Shown here piece by piece: positions 16,710 through 25,775 of a DNA stretch of 64,000 nt. Position 1 is the first letter of the stretch. Every line of letters begins with the position of its first letter. The notes beneath the pieces are model-generated. The model had not been told where the DNA came from. It did not search any database and saw only the letters and a program-made list of their open reading frames with translations. The DNA is from Bog-793 sp963803025 (lineage in GTDB: Bacteria; Actinomycetota; Acidimicrobiia; Acidimicrobiales; Bog-793), in NCBI GenBank assembly GCA_963803025.1, contig CAWDKZ010000013.1:328894-392893 (forward strand). The letters are read 5' to 3'. The position numbers and the translations under genes are program-made.

Positions 16710-17651
16710 TCAAACGGCGCTGTTGCCGAAGAGATTGTCGAAAAGGCCCGTGCTGAGGTATCGCTCGCCGGTGTCGGGCAGGATAACGACGATCGTTTTG
16801 CCCGCCAGTCCCTCCCGTCCGGCGAGCCGCGTTGCCGCACAGAGCGCCGCCCCGCCAGAAACGCCCACGAGAATGCCTTCGGTTCTCGCGAGCTGTCGGG
16901 CCGTCTCCGCGGCTTCGGACCCGCCGATCCGGACAACCTCGTCGTAGACGGCCGTGTCGAGGATCGTCGGCACGAAACCAGCCCCAATGCCCTGGATCCG
17001 ATGAGGAGCAGGTGCACCGCCAGACAGGACCGGCGACTCCTCGGGCTCGACCGCGACGACGAGCACCGAAGGATGGCGGCTCTTCAGCACCCGTCCGACG
17101 CCGGTGATCGTGCCGCCGGTGCCGACTCCGGCGACGAAGGCGTCGACCCCACCTTGGAGGTCGTCCCAGATCTCGAGTGCCGTCGTGCGCTCGTGCACTT
17201 CGGGATTCACCGAGTTCTCGAATTGTTGGGGCATGAACCAGCCGTGCTCGGCGGCAAGCCGGCGCGCCTCCTCGACCGCGCCGCGCATGCCGTCTGGAGC
17301 CGGGGTGAGGACAATACGAGCGCCGTAGGCGCCAATGATCCTCCGCCGTTCGACGCTCATGCTCTCGGGCATCGTGAACACCGCTCCGTAGCCCTTCGCG
17401 GCCGCGACCATGGCAAGGCCAACGCCCGTGTTGCCACTCGTCGGTTCGACGATCGTGCCGCCCGGCAGTAGCTCGCCGGAGACCTCTGCCGCCTGGATCA
17501 TCGCCAGAGCGATGCGGTCCTTGACGCTCCCACCGGGGTTCTCGCTTTCGAGCTTCGCGACAAGCCTCGCCGGGAACTCGGCCCCGAACCGGTGGAGCTC
17601 CACGAGCGGCGTTCGACCGATCAGTTCGGTCACATCGTCATGCAGGGCCAT
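16710..17651 (-). CDS. cysK: Cysteine synthase A (O-acetylserine sulfhydrylase)
   Basis: A 313-residue PLP enzyme that makes L-cysteine from O-acetylserine and sulfide. The PLP lysine lies in ENPGGSVKDRIAL (about 37-49), the substrate loop is EPTSGNTGVG, and the phosphate-binding loop is VGTGGTITGVG. The C-terminal LFDNLFGNSAV is close to the end at 16710. Its ATG at 17651 overlaps the end of cysE by 14 bases, so the two are an operon transcribed right to left, the usual arrangement for making O-acetylserine and using it at once. Length and motifs are normal. Confidence 0.95.
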   Translation of the reverse strand: MALHDDVTELIGRTPLVELHRFGAEFPARLVAKLESENPGGSVKDRIALAMIQAAEVSGELLPGGTIVEPTSGNTGVGLAMVAAAKGYGAVFTMPESMSVERRRIIGAYGARIVLTPAPDGMRGAVEEARRLAAEHGWFMPQQFENSVNPEVHERTTALEIWDDLQGGVDAFVAGVGTGGTITGVGRVLKSRHPSVLVVAVEPEESPVLSGGAPAPHRIQGIGAGFVPTILDTAVYDEVVRIGGSEAAETARQLARTEGILVGVSGGAALCAATRLAGREGLAGKTIVVILPDTGERYLSTGLFDNLFGNSAV

Positions 17652-18244
17652 CGGGTATCTCCTCGGTCTCGCTCGTCATCCAGGCGGCCCGGAGGCGTTC
17701 CTCGTCTGCGAGCTCTTCCTCGCGGGCTCGAGTGAGCGTCACGGAGTGGCCCCGCGCCACGACGACGACGGACCTGGCCGGCACGTCGTCGACGACGAGG
17801 GCGTGCGGACCGATCCGGCAATCGTCGCCGACGACCACGGGACCGAGCACCGAACACCTGACGCCGAGCGTGACGTTGTTGCCGATCGCCGGTGACGTTT
17901 CGCGCCCTTGGCGTCGGCCCACCAGCCGTGGCCGCCGAGGGTCACGCCGTGGTACAGCATCACGTCGTCGCCGATGACCGCCGTCTCGCCGATGACGACG
18001 CCCGCACCGTGATCGATGAGGCACCGCCTGTCGATCGCCGCCCCGGGATGGATCTCGATCCCCGTGCAGAACCGCGCGAGCTGGGATACGAGGCGCCCGA
18101 AGGAAGGCACGTGCGCCTTCCGGAGCGCGGGGCGGGCCGGTACGACCAGATCGCCCAGATGCCCTGGTAGAGGATGAGCTCGAGCGCGTGCACAACGTGC
18201 AGCGCCGGATCCTTGCGGTAGGCGACCTTCAGGCTGTCGAACAC
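17638..18244 (-). pseudogene. cysE: Serine O-acetyltransferase, interrupted by two frameshifts
   Basis: Three consecutive frames together give a full CysE of about 200 residues. From GTG 18244 the N-terminus is MFDSLKVAYRKDPAL...LILYQGIWAIWSYRPAP. A shift near 18129-18134 (in a run of four G) leads to ALRKAHVPSFGRLVSQLARFCTGIEIHPGA...GVVIGETAVIGDDVMLYHGVTLGG. A second shift near 17891-17893 leads to PAIGNNVTLGVRCSVLGPVVVGDDCRIGPH, a left-handed beta-helix typical of hexapeptide acyltransferases, ending at 17638. Both are repaired by one extra C (minus strand) in a C run. CysE acetylates serine for CysK. Sequencing error is as likely as real inactivation. Confidence 0.85.
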
Positions 18245-18637
18245 CGTCGAGTCTCGATCGCCGGTTGCATCGTCACATCCTGACCGTACCGGTTCCGACC
18301 CCAGCTGGGGAGAATTCGCCCGACGACGGCAAGCGGAGTTCTCGCGCAGCGACCCTGGTGGTTGGGTCTGTGGCGCGGCGACGCTGACCAGGCATCGCTC
18401 TTTGCCGCTGATCCGAGTGCTTTCGCGCAGAGGCAGCTGTTGCCATTATGGTCGGCATTCCTGCGCGGCGGGCCGACGGCCGTGACACCCGCCACCCGGG
18501 AAGGCATTGTTGCGGCGTGGCGCGCTGCAGATCGCGCGAACCCGCGGAAAGGAGTACGACGCCACGTCCCACGAGCCGACCCAACTCACTTGTCGGGCGG
18601 CGCGAGTCTCGGGCAAAGCACGGGCCATCTCGCGGGG
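18245..18637. other. Intergenic region between cysE and the LacI-type gene
   Basis: Nearly 400 bases. It should contain the promoter of cysE-cysK (reading left) and the end of the LacI-type transcript. A plus-strand open frame from 18362 runs on into the regulator gene as antisense and has no recognisable motif. I see no strong hairpin or RNA gene. Confidence 0.4.
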
Positions 18638-19696
18638 CTAGAACGCGTCGGCGGTGCTCAGTCGATCCACGAACTTCGGGAGCACCGGTGGGCTCGATCT
18701 CGCGTTGCCGGTGGCGAGAGCTTCAAGCAGCAGGCTCACGCTGCGTCGCCCGAGGTCCTCGAAGTCCTGGCGGATCGTGGTCAGCGGCGGGTCGTAGAAG
18801 GCCGCCTCCGGGACGTCGTCGAATCCGACGACGCTGACGTCGTCGGGGATGCGTCTCCCGGCCTGCTTCATGGCAAGCATTAGGCCGAGAGCCATCTGGT
18901 CGTTCGCGACGAACACCGCCGTCACATCCCGGTTACGCGCGAGTTCGACACCTGCTCGCCACCCAGACGCGGAGCTCCAGTCGCCGCGGAGCACGGGTGG
19001 TGCCGGCGCCCCGACCGCCGCGAGAGCCGAACGCCATCCGACGAGTCGTCCATTCGCGTCGTCCCAGTCATTGGGACCCGCGACATGCCAGACGGTGCGG
19101 TGCCCACGGAGCAGCAGATGCTCTGTTGCGTGCCGACCGCCCCCTTCCTGGTCGGCTCCCGCCGTTGGCAACCCGCTCCGAGACGATCCGCTCGCCACCA
19201 CCATGGGTACGCCCATCCTGCGGTCCTTCAGCGCCTGGAGCGACGAGACACGAGGGGCAACGACGACGAGCCCCTCGACCGACTGTGCGACGAGCGAGTC
19301 GACGACCTCTTGGATCGAGTGCGCGTCGATGTTCTTGACGATCGCGATGCTGACGAAATACCCAGCATTACGCGCTGCTTGCTCCACCCCGGCCACGCTC
19401 GCTGCCTGACCATAGAGGGTCGCGTCGAACGCGACGATCCCAATCGTCTGCGAATGACGCGTCACGAGCGCCCGCGCTGCGAGGTTGCGCCGGTAGTCGA
19501 GCTTGACTATCGCAGCGAGCACGCGCTCGCGTGTCTCCGACCGGACGGACGGGTGGTGGTTGAGCACGCGGGAGACCGTCATCGACGAGACGTGGGCGAT
19601 GCGGGCCACGTCGGACATCGTCGGCGATGCCAGCGCCGACCGGGGGCCACGTCTGCGTGTCCCGTTTCGTTCAGCTGGCGATTCGTGCTCGATCAT
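18638..19696 (-). CDS. LacI-family transcriptional regulator
   Basis: About 352 residues from the ATG at 19696. The frame is open upstream to 19915, but conserved sequence begins with the helix-turn-helix TMSDVARIAHVSSMTVSRVLNHHPSVRSETRERV and its hinge LDYRRNLAARAL. The effector domain is the periplasmic-binding fold (IGIVAFDATLYGQAASVAGVEQAARNAGYFVSI; VFVANDQMALGLMLAMKQAGRRIPDDVSVVGFDDVPEAAFYDPPLTTIRQD), as in sugar-responsive repressors. A LacI-type operator-like sequence at 19748-19761, overlapping the upstream ATG at 19762, supports the downstream start and suggests autoregulation. The likely target is the divergent sugar ABC operon starting at 22077. The ligand is not known. Confidence 0.85.
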   Translation of the reverse strand: MIEHESPAERNGTRRRGPRSALASPTMSDVARIAHVSSMTVSRVLNHHPSVRSETRERVLAAIVKLDYRRNLAARALVTRHSQTIGIVAFDATLYGQAASVAGVEQAARNAGYFVSIAIVKNIDAHSIQEVVDSLVAQSVEGLVVVAPRVSSLQALKDRRMGVPMVVASGSSRSGLPTAGADQEGGGRHATEHLLLRGHRTVWHVAGPNDWDDANGRLVGWRSALAAVGAPAPPVLRGDWSSASGWRAGVELARNRDVTAVFVANDQMALGLMLAMKQAGRRIPDDVSVVGFDDVPEAAFYDPPLTTIRQDFEDLGRRSVSLLLEALATGNARSSPPVLPKFVDRLSTADAF

Positions 19697-19747
19697 CGAA
19701 TCATTCAACTCGATCTCGATCGCCTCAGTGGGCTGCCTGTCGAATGC

Positions 19748-19761
19748 TGTTAGCGTAATCA
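19748..19761. promoter_or_regulatory. Candidate LacI-type operator upstream of the regulator gene
   Basis: TGTTAGCGTAATCA is an imperfect palindrome around the core TAGCG, similar to the better operator at 22010-22023. It lies about 50 bases upstream of the chosen regulator start and would fit autorepression. Matched by eye only. Confidence 0.35.
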
Positions 19762-20153
19762 TTCTACCGTCACTCATCGTGATTACGAGCGCGGTCCTGT
19801 GCAGGGTGGTCGCGTTTCGTCCGGAGAAACGATCGCGGCCGGTGGAGCACGTCCACGGCGGCTTCGAAGGATCGCGACAGACTCTCGGTAGTTCGATGAT
19901 GCTTCTTCGATTCAACTGGGGAGTTCGAGATAGTCCCGCGCAGGACGTTCGACCGGAAGAGGTTCAACCGGTGGCTGAGAGCGCGGGACCTTGGTCGAGA
20001 GATGCCGAATGTACTGTTGCGGGCGGCCAGTGAGTCCTTCGCGCCCAGACTTGCCTCGCCGAGGCTTCGGGCAGACACCGCGGCCGTTTCGTATCGTTCA
20101 GAGCTCCCGATAATGCTGGCTCAGGATGTGTCTGCCGACTTCGACCGTGAACG
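19762..20153. other. Intergenic region upstream of the LacI-type gene
   Basis: About 390 bases with no gene I can support. Open frames on both strands are arginine- and serine-rich shadows. It probably carries the promoter of the regulator gene and the 3' end of the membrane-protein transcript. Confidence 0.4.
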
Positions 20154-20621
20154 TTACGGTCGAGATGTCGCCGGACTTGTACTCGTTGTTGTGCTAGGAC
20201 TTGTCGCAGATACCCACAGGCTGTTCCACACATACTTCTTGCCCCGATTAGGCAGGATGGTTCCGTCGATCTCGCCGAGCTCGATTCCGCGCGAGTCGTA
20301 GACGAAACAGTTGAACTGTTGGCCTGGCTTCCATGCCGTGCCCATGAAGCAGCGTGTCGATTTCGCGGAAGCCACGCCAAAACCGCGAGATGTCCTAGAG
20401 CGGACCTGCTGTTCGACGCGTGCCTCGAATTGAGTGAGCGTTATGCCAGCCGGGAGGCCGCTCGGCGCTGTGTTCGAATTCGTCAACAAGAACTTGATCG
20501 ACAACGCTGCCACGTCGGCGATCACGACCACGACAACGACGAGGATGAACACCCATTGGCGGTTCTTTCGTCTCGACGCGGTCGCGCGACCAGAATCTCC
20601 TTCGTTCTGAACTCCGTCCAT
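20154..20621 (-). CDS. Small membrane-anchored protein, DUF4333-like
   Basis: A 155-residue protein; ATG 20621 is preceded by GGAGTGGAGAG and is preferred over the upstream frame extension. A basic N-terminus (SRRKNRQW) is followed by one membrane segment of mostly Val, Ile and Ala (about residues 24-45), so the rest is expected outside the cell. The outer part has two Cys in STRCFMGTAWKPGQQFNCFVYDSRG and GEIDGTILPNRGKK, resembling the DUF4333 pattern in actinobacterial surface proteins (Cys, then G--F-C----DG). The tail is rich in Ser and Thr. Function unknown; genomic link to the sugar system is not evident. Confidence 0.55.
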   Translation of the reverse strand: MDGVQNEGDSGRATASRRKNRQWVFILVVVVVVIADVAALSIKFLLTNSNTAPSGLPAGITLTQFEARVEQQVRSRTSRGFGVASAKSTRCFMGTAWKPGQQFNCFVYDSRGIELGEIDGTILPNRGKKYVWNSLWVSATSPSTTTSTSPATSRP

Positions 20622-21457
20622 CTCTCCACTCCCTGAGACGCGTACGCCCGAAGATGACACGCCGAAGACAGATTGCGTCGTCGCCCGCCGCGTTCCTCCG
20701 CTGGCCAGGTGTCGCCAGTTTAGGGACAACGACCGACCGCTGCGAAAGGTGATCCCTGCGTCGGCGATGCGTCATCGGATGCGAATCCCGACGCCGCTCG
20801 CATCTCGACATCGGTCAGCAGGAACCATGACGTCCCGCGCATCGCAGGTGACTGGAAGAGCCACGGTCTCTCTGTGAGCGGTTGTGGTCGCCGGGTGTCT
20901 CGTTCTATCCGTGTGCCTTGCTCATGTGCCTTTGATCAAATCCGGTCTCACAACCTGCGGGCTTCAGTCGAGCTGACATCCGGAATTGATGAGGAGCCAG
21001 ACGAGATCCGAAGCGGCGACGACGGCCGTCGAGCCGGTGACTGACGAAGTCTGCGGGATCTCTGCGCAGGGCCTCGCCAACTCGGCGCAACGGGCTCCGA
21101 CGGCTTCGCTGACCGCCCGGCGAGCGCACTCTCCTCACGGGCGGTTCAGCAACACTTCCTGCTCGTCGACGAATGCCTCGACCCCTCGCTCTCATCCAAT
21201 TCGACTTTGTAGTCTCGCCGCGATCCCACGACGATCGGGTGCTTAGGATGGAGTGGCGGACGATTGGTTCAACCTCAGTCGCGCGACAGCGGAGCTTCGC
21301 ACTCACGGTGGCGAACACGGGCGACCAATCGGCGATCTCGCTCAATCTCGCAAGCACGCAGCAACTTTGTTTGGGCCTTGGTTTCAGGTTTTTGTTACGT
21401 CATGCCAACGAGCAGTGCGTCGCTCACCGATGAGAGCGGTCGGTGACCTGTAGCGTA

Positions 21458-21481
21458 GCGTGCCGGAATCTACTGGCACGC
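21458..21481. terminator. Hairpin GCGTGCC-N10-GGCACGC
   Basis: A perfect 7-bp inverted repeat with a 10-base loop. No T run follows, so it could be an actinobacterial U-less terminator or a protein-binding site. Confidence 0.3.
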
Positions 21482-21838
21482 CGAAGGCAGGGGAAGGTCG
21501 CACGGGCCGGGTTCTTGGCGAATGGTGCCGACGAGCCAGTCGGAGTCCGCGTCGATCGATCGGACGATCGCGATCGAACCAGGGGACCTTTCGACCGTCC
21601 TGAGGTGCGTCGGTGCCGAGGGACCGTTGCGCAGGAGACTTTTCGTTTTCGTTACTAATCACCAGCCCAACGTGTTGCCGGGCGGGTTTGACGCGCGTTG
21701 ACCGAGGTCAGCTGGGGCGACCGACCGGGCGTTCGACCCTTGCTTGTCATTCGGCATGTCAGTAACGTGACGCCGTGGCGACCGGCGAAACCAGGTGTTA
21801 ATGATTTCAGGCGCGTTCCTAAGGGCGTTCCGTGGCCC

Positions 21839-21860
21839 GCGTTTCCGGTCGCGGAAACGC
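21839..21860. promoter_or_regulatory. Perfect inverted repeat GCGTTTCC-N6-GGAAACGC
   Basis: An 8-bp perfect inverted repeat with a six-base spacer whose centre is itself near-symmetric. The size suits a dimeric DNA-binding protein. It overlaps the start of a second, larger inverted repeat and lies about 220 bases upstream of the sugar ABC operon. Confidence 0.4.
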
Positions 21861-21898
21861 ATCGGTTTCATCATCCCTGGCATCTCGGAAACCGATGC
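21859..21898. promoter_or_regulatory. Large inverted repeat GCATCGGTTTC-N18-GAAACCGATGC
   Basis: Eleven perfectly complementary bases separated by 18 bases. It could fold as a stable hairpin in RNA or bind a dimeric or looping regulator. It follows immediately after the GCGTTTCC repeat. Confidence 0.4.
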
Positions 21899-21974
21899 CA
21901 GTGGAGCGCTCTCTGCGGCGGTCATCCTGGGCAACACGGGCTGAGTTTGTGATGAGGTAGTGGGTCATCTTCAA

Positions 21975-22002
21975 TTGTCCTCTGGGAGCATTGTTTTATG
22001 AG
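21975..22002 (+). promoter_or_regulatory. Candidate promoter of the sugar ABC operon
   Basis: TTGTCC (21975-21980) and TATGAG (21997-22002) are separated by 16 bases, a moderate match to the primary sigma consensus. The predicted transcription start falls on the LacI-type operator at 22010-22023. Matched by eye. Confidence 0.3.
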
Positions 22003-22009
22003 CGGAAAT

Positions 22010-22023
22010 GTGAGCGCTATCAC
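22010..22023. promoter_or_regulatory. Candidate LacI-family operator
   Basis: GTGAGCGCTATCAC is nearly the palindrome GTGATAGCGCTATCAC lacking two bases in the left half, and has the central CG typical of LacI-family sites. It is placed at the expected transcription start, where a bound repressor would block initiation. The LacI-type gene at 18638-19696 is the obvious candidate regulator. Confidence 0.5.
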
Positions 22024-22076
22024 GAGTGGCGTGAGCAGGCTGTCAGGCCGCCGTTACCTAGGCGCTGAGTGCTTTT

Positions 22077-23635
22077 ATGCTTGAAGTTGAAGATGTGAGT
22101 GCCGTTGCGACTTCCGTGACAAAGCTGGAGGGCAAGCGTTACGTGGGCTCGTCGCTCACGAAGTCCTTCGACGGCGCTGTTGTCCTCCACGACGCGACGG
22201 TGACTTTCGAACCGGGTGAGATTCACTCCATCATCGGCGAGAACGGTGCCGGGAAGTCCACCCTCGTAAAGATCCTGTCCGGCGTCTACCAACCGGACTC
22301 GGGGACGCTCGCCTTGGGGGGGAGCGACTTATCGGGCTCAATCCGCACGGTGCTCAGCAACGCGGGATCTACCTCGTTCCGCAAGAGCCGTCGTTGATGG
22401 CCTCTCTGTCCGTCACCGAGAATCTCTTCGTCGGTATCCTGCGGCGCGCGCGGTTCCGTTTCTTTGTTGACTGGAAGTCCATGCGCCGCGAGGCATCGGG
22501 CTTCTTGAACCGAGTCGGCCTCGACATCGACCCGGAGATGCGCGCCGAGGAACTGAGTGTCGCCCAGCAGCAACTCGTGGAGTGTGCCCGTGCTCTCGTG
22601 CACCGCTGCCAGGTGATCTTCTTTGACGAGCCGACTTCACCGCTTACGGAGCATGAGGCGGACACCCTCTTCGAGGTGATGAGGAGCCTGCGTGAGAGTG
22701 ATTTCACCCTGGGCTTCATCAGTCACCGTCTTGACGAGGTGCTTGCCGTCAGTGACCGGTTGACGGTGTTACGCGACGGCAAGATTGTGATGAGGGAGGC
22801 CCGCGCCCAGTACTCACGACCCGCGGTCGTCTCCGCCATGGTGGGCCGGGAGATCGTGACCCGGGTGCGCGAGCGCGGTACGCGGGACTTGACTGCTAGC
22901 AAGGAAATGCTCGCGGTGAAGGATCTGACCTCGGAACCCTATTTCCGCGACGTCAGTTTCACTCTACGCGTGGGCGAGATTCTTGGTCTGGGCGGGCTCG
23001 TCGGTAGTGGCCGCACCGAGATTGCCGAGACGATCTACGGTCTCCGCTCGGCCGAGCGGGGGAGGGTCGAGGTGGAGGGCGTTGCGCTGGCGCATCGCAC
23101 TCCCCGGGATTGCGTCGATGCCGGTCTCATCTACCTGCCCGAGGATCGCGGCAGGCACGGGATATTTGCCGAGGTTGAGGTGACCCGCAACGTGACCGCC
23201 GGGGTCATCCACCGCCTCCCGGGGCGGGGTCCGCTGTTGCGACCGGCGGCGGAGCGTCGAATGGCGGAGGAGGCCACGAAAACGACGGCGGTCCGCATGC
23301 CTTCGATCGACGCATTGATGAAGACCCTTTCGGGAGGGAACCAACAGAGATCGATGTTGGCACGTTGGCTCCTCGCTGAGCCGAAGGTGGCCATCTTCGA
23401 CGAGCCCACTCGGGGAGTCGACGTCGGGGCAAAGGATGATATCTGGACCTTGGTAAACAAACTGGCCCATGAAGGGCTGGCTTGCCTGTTGATCTCCTCT
23501 GAGCTCACGGAGCTAACCGTGATATGTGACCGTGTCTTGGTGATCTACGAGGGCTCTGTCGTGGGTGAACTTTCCGGAGACGACATCACCGATGCGCGGT
23601 TGGGAGCCATGGTGGTAGGGCCGGTGGCCCGATGA
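22077..23635 (+). pseudogene. Sugar ABC transporter ATPase (two-domain, RbsA type), frameshifted in a G7 run
   Basis: The first frame (from ATG 22077, or GTG 22143 with GGAGGG ten bases upstream) gives LTKSFDGAVVLHDATVTF...IIGENGAGKSTLVKIL, Walker A of domain 1. It then fails after GTLALGG at 22316-22322, a run of seven G. One added G restores RLIGLNPHGAQQRGIYLVPQEPSLMASL and joins the frame to 23635. That part has a signature-like AEELSVAQQQLVECARAL, Walker B VIFFDEPTS, and domain 2 with the usual degenerate GLGGLVGSGRTEI, LSGGNQQRSMLARWL and FDEPTRGVDVG. Such proteins power ribose, rhamnose or AI-2 type uptake. The stop overlaps the next start (ATGA). Confidence 0.88.
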
Positions 23636-24693
23636 CCGCAACGGCGCAAGTCCTTCGCTCGGACCCGCAGATGCCTGGAGAGACCGCCGAGAAGGGCCGG
23701 TCCCGCTTGGTGGCAATTCTGATGCGTCGTGAGGTTCAACTCCTGGTCGCCATCCTGCTGATGTCAGGAATCGTTGACGTGCTGCATCCTCAATTCCTGA
23801 GCTCCAGCAACATCTCGTTCATGTTGGCGGGCTCGGTGGTCATCATGGTGGTTGCTACCGGCCAGACGATGGTGATCATCACCCGTGGGATCGACCTTTC
23901 GGTGTCTCCGATGCTCGGTATCGCCGCGATCGCCATCGGATTTCCAGCCCAGAACCATAACTTGAACATTTTTGTCGCTGTGGTTCTCGTGATTCTGATT
24001 GGAATCGCCCTGGGAATCGGCAATGGCCTGCTGGTCACCGTGGCGGGTATTCCACCTATCATTGCCACCCTTGCCACTCTCTCCGTCTACGGCGGGTTGC
24101 AGTTCGTTTTCACCTCCGGTTTAACGGTGATAAGCCTTCCCCACAACTATATCGCCGTTGGGCTTGAGGAGATAGTGCCCGGGATCCCCTGGCTGCTCCT
24201 CATCGGTGTGGGCGTCGTGATTGCCGCCGAGCTGTTCTTGAAATTCACCCCTTGGGGCCGGGCGATCTACGCCGTGGGCAACAATGCTGATGCAGCATTT
24301 CGCGCGGGGATTCCGGTGCGCCGCATCCTCTTCATGACCTACGTAATCTGTGGCGTCCTCGCGGGCATTGGCGGTTTTGTCTACCTCTGCTACATCGGGT
24401 CCGCCAGCTCCACCACCGGCACGGATACCAACGTGAACCTGATATCCATTGCCGCCACCCTGATCGGTGGGACCAGCCTCCTTGGTGGGCGCGGCCGCCC
24501 GTTCGGCGCCGCCCTTGGCGCGGTGTTCCTGTCGGTGGCCAACACTGCGATAGTCGTCTTGCGCATCCTCCCTATCTGGGAGCCAGCGGGGGTCGGCGTC
24601 CTGATCCTGCTCGCCGTGATGACTGACCGCCAGAGCGGGCCGGCGGCACGGCGGGCCCTGCGCACGCGGCATCGTGCCGAGGTCGCAGCATGA
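23632..24693 (+). CDS. Sugar ABC transporter permease 1 (RbsC/RhaP/LsrC type)
   Basis: A 353-residue membrane protein with about nine or ten membrane segments. Family motifs are MVVATGQTMVIITRGIDLSVSPMLGIAA, where the G-IDLS segment is the hallmark of BPD_transp_2 permeases, AVGNNADAAFRAGIPVRRI (coupling region) and AATLIGGTSLLGGRGRPFGAALGA. The ATG overlaps the ATPase stop by ATGA, and its own stop overlaps the next ATG likewise, so all three are translationally coupled. With the second permease it would form a heterodimeric channel. Confidence 0.9.
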   Translation: MTATAQVLRSDPQMPGETAEKGRSRLVAILMRREVQLLVAILLMSGIVDVLHPQFLSSSNISFMLAGSVVIMVVATGQTMVIITRGIDLSVSPMLGIAAIAIGFPAQNHNLNIFVAVVLVILIGIALGIGNGLLVTVAGIPPIIATLATLSVYGGLQFVFTSGLTVISLPHNYIAVGLEEIVPGIPWLLLIGVGVVIAAELFLKFTPWGRAIYAVGNNADAAFRAGIPVRRILFMTYVICGVLAGIGGFVYLCYIGSASSTTGTDTNVNLISIAATLIGGTSLLGGRGRPFGAALGAVFLSVANTAIVVLRILPIWEPAGVGVLILLAVMTDRQSGPAARRALRTRHRAEVAA

Positions 24694-25775
24694 GCGCCAA
24701 TCCGGGAGGAGCGGTGTCGGCGGGCACACCGGTCGATCTCTCCGCGGATCGGCGCGGTCGTGCCTCCATCGATCAGGTGTGGGTCTGGGTCTTGGTTCTT
24801 CTCCTGGGGTTGGAGCTCTTGTACTTTTCCCTCACCTCCACCGGCTTCTGGGGAGGCGGCAAGGGCATGCTCTTTGCGAGCAGCGAGTTCCTGGACGTCT
24901 CAGTTATGGCCTTGGGTTTGGCCTTGGTCATATTCGCCGGGGAGATCGACCTCTCCATCGGGGCCATGGCCAGCCTGTCGGGGATCGTCATGGCCCAGCT
25001 CTGGCATGTCGAGGGCCTGAACATCTGGCTCGCCACCCTGATCACCCTCGTGATGGCGGCCGGCCTCGGCGCGCTCAACGGGTTCATCATCACCAAGTTC
25101 GGCATCGGCTCGCTGCTGGTCACACTGGCTACCCAGTTCATCTTCTCGAGCGTTGCCACCGCGGTAAGCGGTGAATCCCCGCCCTACGGGTTCCCGAAAG
25201 AGTTCCTGACGATCACCGGGACCGGCACGATTGGCCCCATTCCGGCGGACTTGGTCATCTTCGCGGTTCTCGCCCTGTTCACAGGCCTGTTGGTGTCGCG
25301 CACCCGCTACGGAAGATCGCTCGTCTTGATCGGGCACAACCGGCCCGCGGCTCGCTACTCCGGTGTCAACGTGTCTCGCACGCTGATCTGGGCGTTCATC
25401 GGGAGCGCTTTGTTCGCGGGGATCGCCGGGATCATGATCGCTGGGGTCTACAACGCCGTGCGCGACGACGTCGGCATCCCTCTGCTGCTTCCCTCCGTCA
25501 CGATCGTCGTGCTCGGAGGAGTGGACATCTTTGGCGGAAAGGGCCGCATTACCGGAGTCATCATCGCCAGCATCATCATCGGTTATGTGAGCGTGGGACT
25601 CCTGGATGGCGGCTCGACCCCGCTGACTGTCACCATGGTGCAAGGAATCGTGCTGATCGTCGGGCTGATCATCAAGATCAGTCTCGACCGACGGGGCGGG
25701 TTGGCATTCAGAGATGCCATGGCGCGCTTCTTCGCTCGCCAACATCTCGGCAAAGCAACGGCTTCCGATGCTTGA
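24690..25775 (+). CDS. Sugar ABC transporter permease 2 (RbsC/RhaQ/LsrD type)
   Basis: A 361-residue membrane protein of the same family: MALGLALVIFAGEIDLSIGAMASLSGIV, then VLIGHNRPAARYSGVNVSRTLIWAF and VVLGGVDIFGGKGRITGVIIAS. Two distinct permeases with one two-domain ATPase are typical of rhamnose and AI-2 importers, whereas ribose systems usually use one permease. The start overlaps the preceding stop (ATGA). The binding-protein gene begins about 160 bases downstream. Confidence 0.9.
   Translation: MSANPGGAVSAGTPVDLSADRRGRASIDQVWVWVLVLLLGLELLYFSLTSTGFWGGGKGMLFASSEFLDVSVMALGLALVIFAGEIDLSIGAMASLSGIVMAQLWHVEGLNIWLATLITLVMAAGLGALNGFIITKFGIGSLLVTLATQFIFSSVATAVSGESPPYGFPKEFLTITGTGTIGPIPADLVIFAVLALFTGLLVSRTRYGRSLVLIGHNRPAARYSGVNVSRTLIWAFIGSALFAGIAGIMIAGVYNAVRDDVGIPLLLPSVTIVVLGGVDIFGGKGRITGVIIASIIIGYVSVGLLDGGSTPLTVTMVQGIVLIVGLIIKISLDRRGGLAFRDAMARFFARQHLGKATASDA

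Larger units (their letters stand above)
20622..21974. other. Long region without a supported gene
   Basis: About 1.35 kb. Open frames on both strands (for example 20905-21357 minus and 21253-21453 plus) are short, overlap each other and show no recognisable motif. The right third holds three clear inverted repeats (21458-21481, 21839-21860, 21859-21898). The stretch may be a degraded insertion or a large regulatory region for the sugar operon. Confidence 0.4.

Noticed and set aside
18362..18883. Plus-strand frame between cysE and the LacI-type gene
   Set aside because: It runs deep into the regulator gene on the opposite strand, has no ribosome-binding site and resembles no family.
20905..21357. 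Minus-strand frame of 150 codons as a possible gene
   Set aside because: No ribosome-binding site, Arg-rich shadow composition, no recognisable motif, and overlapping frames of similar quality on the other strand.
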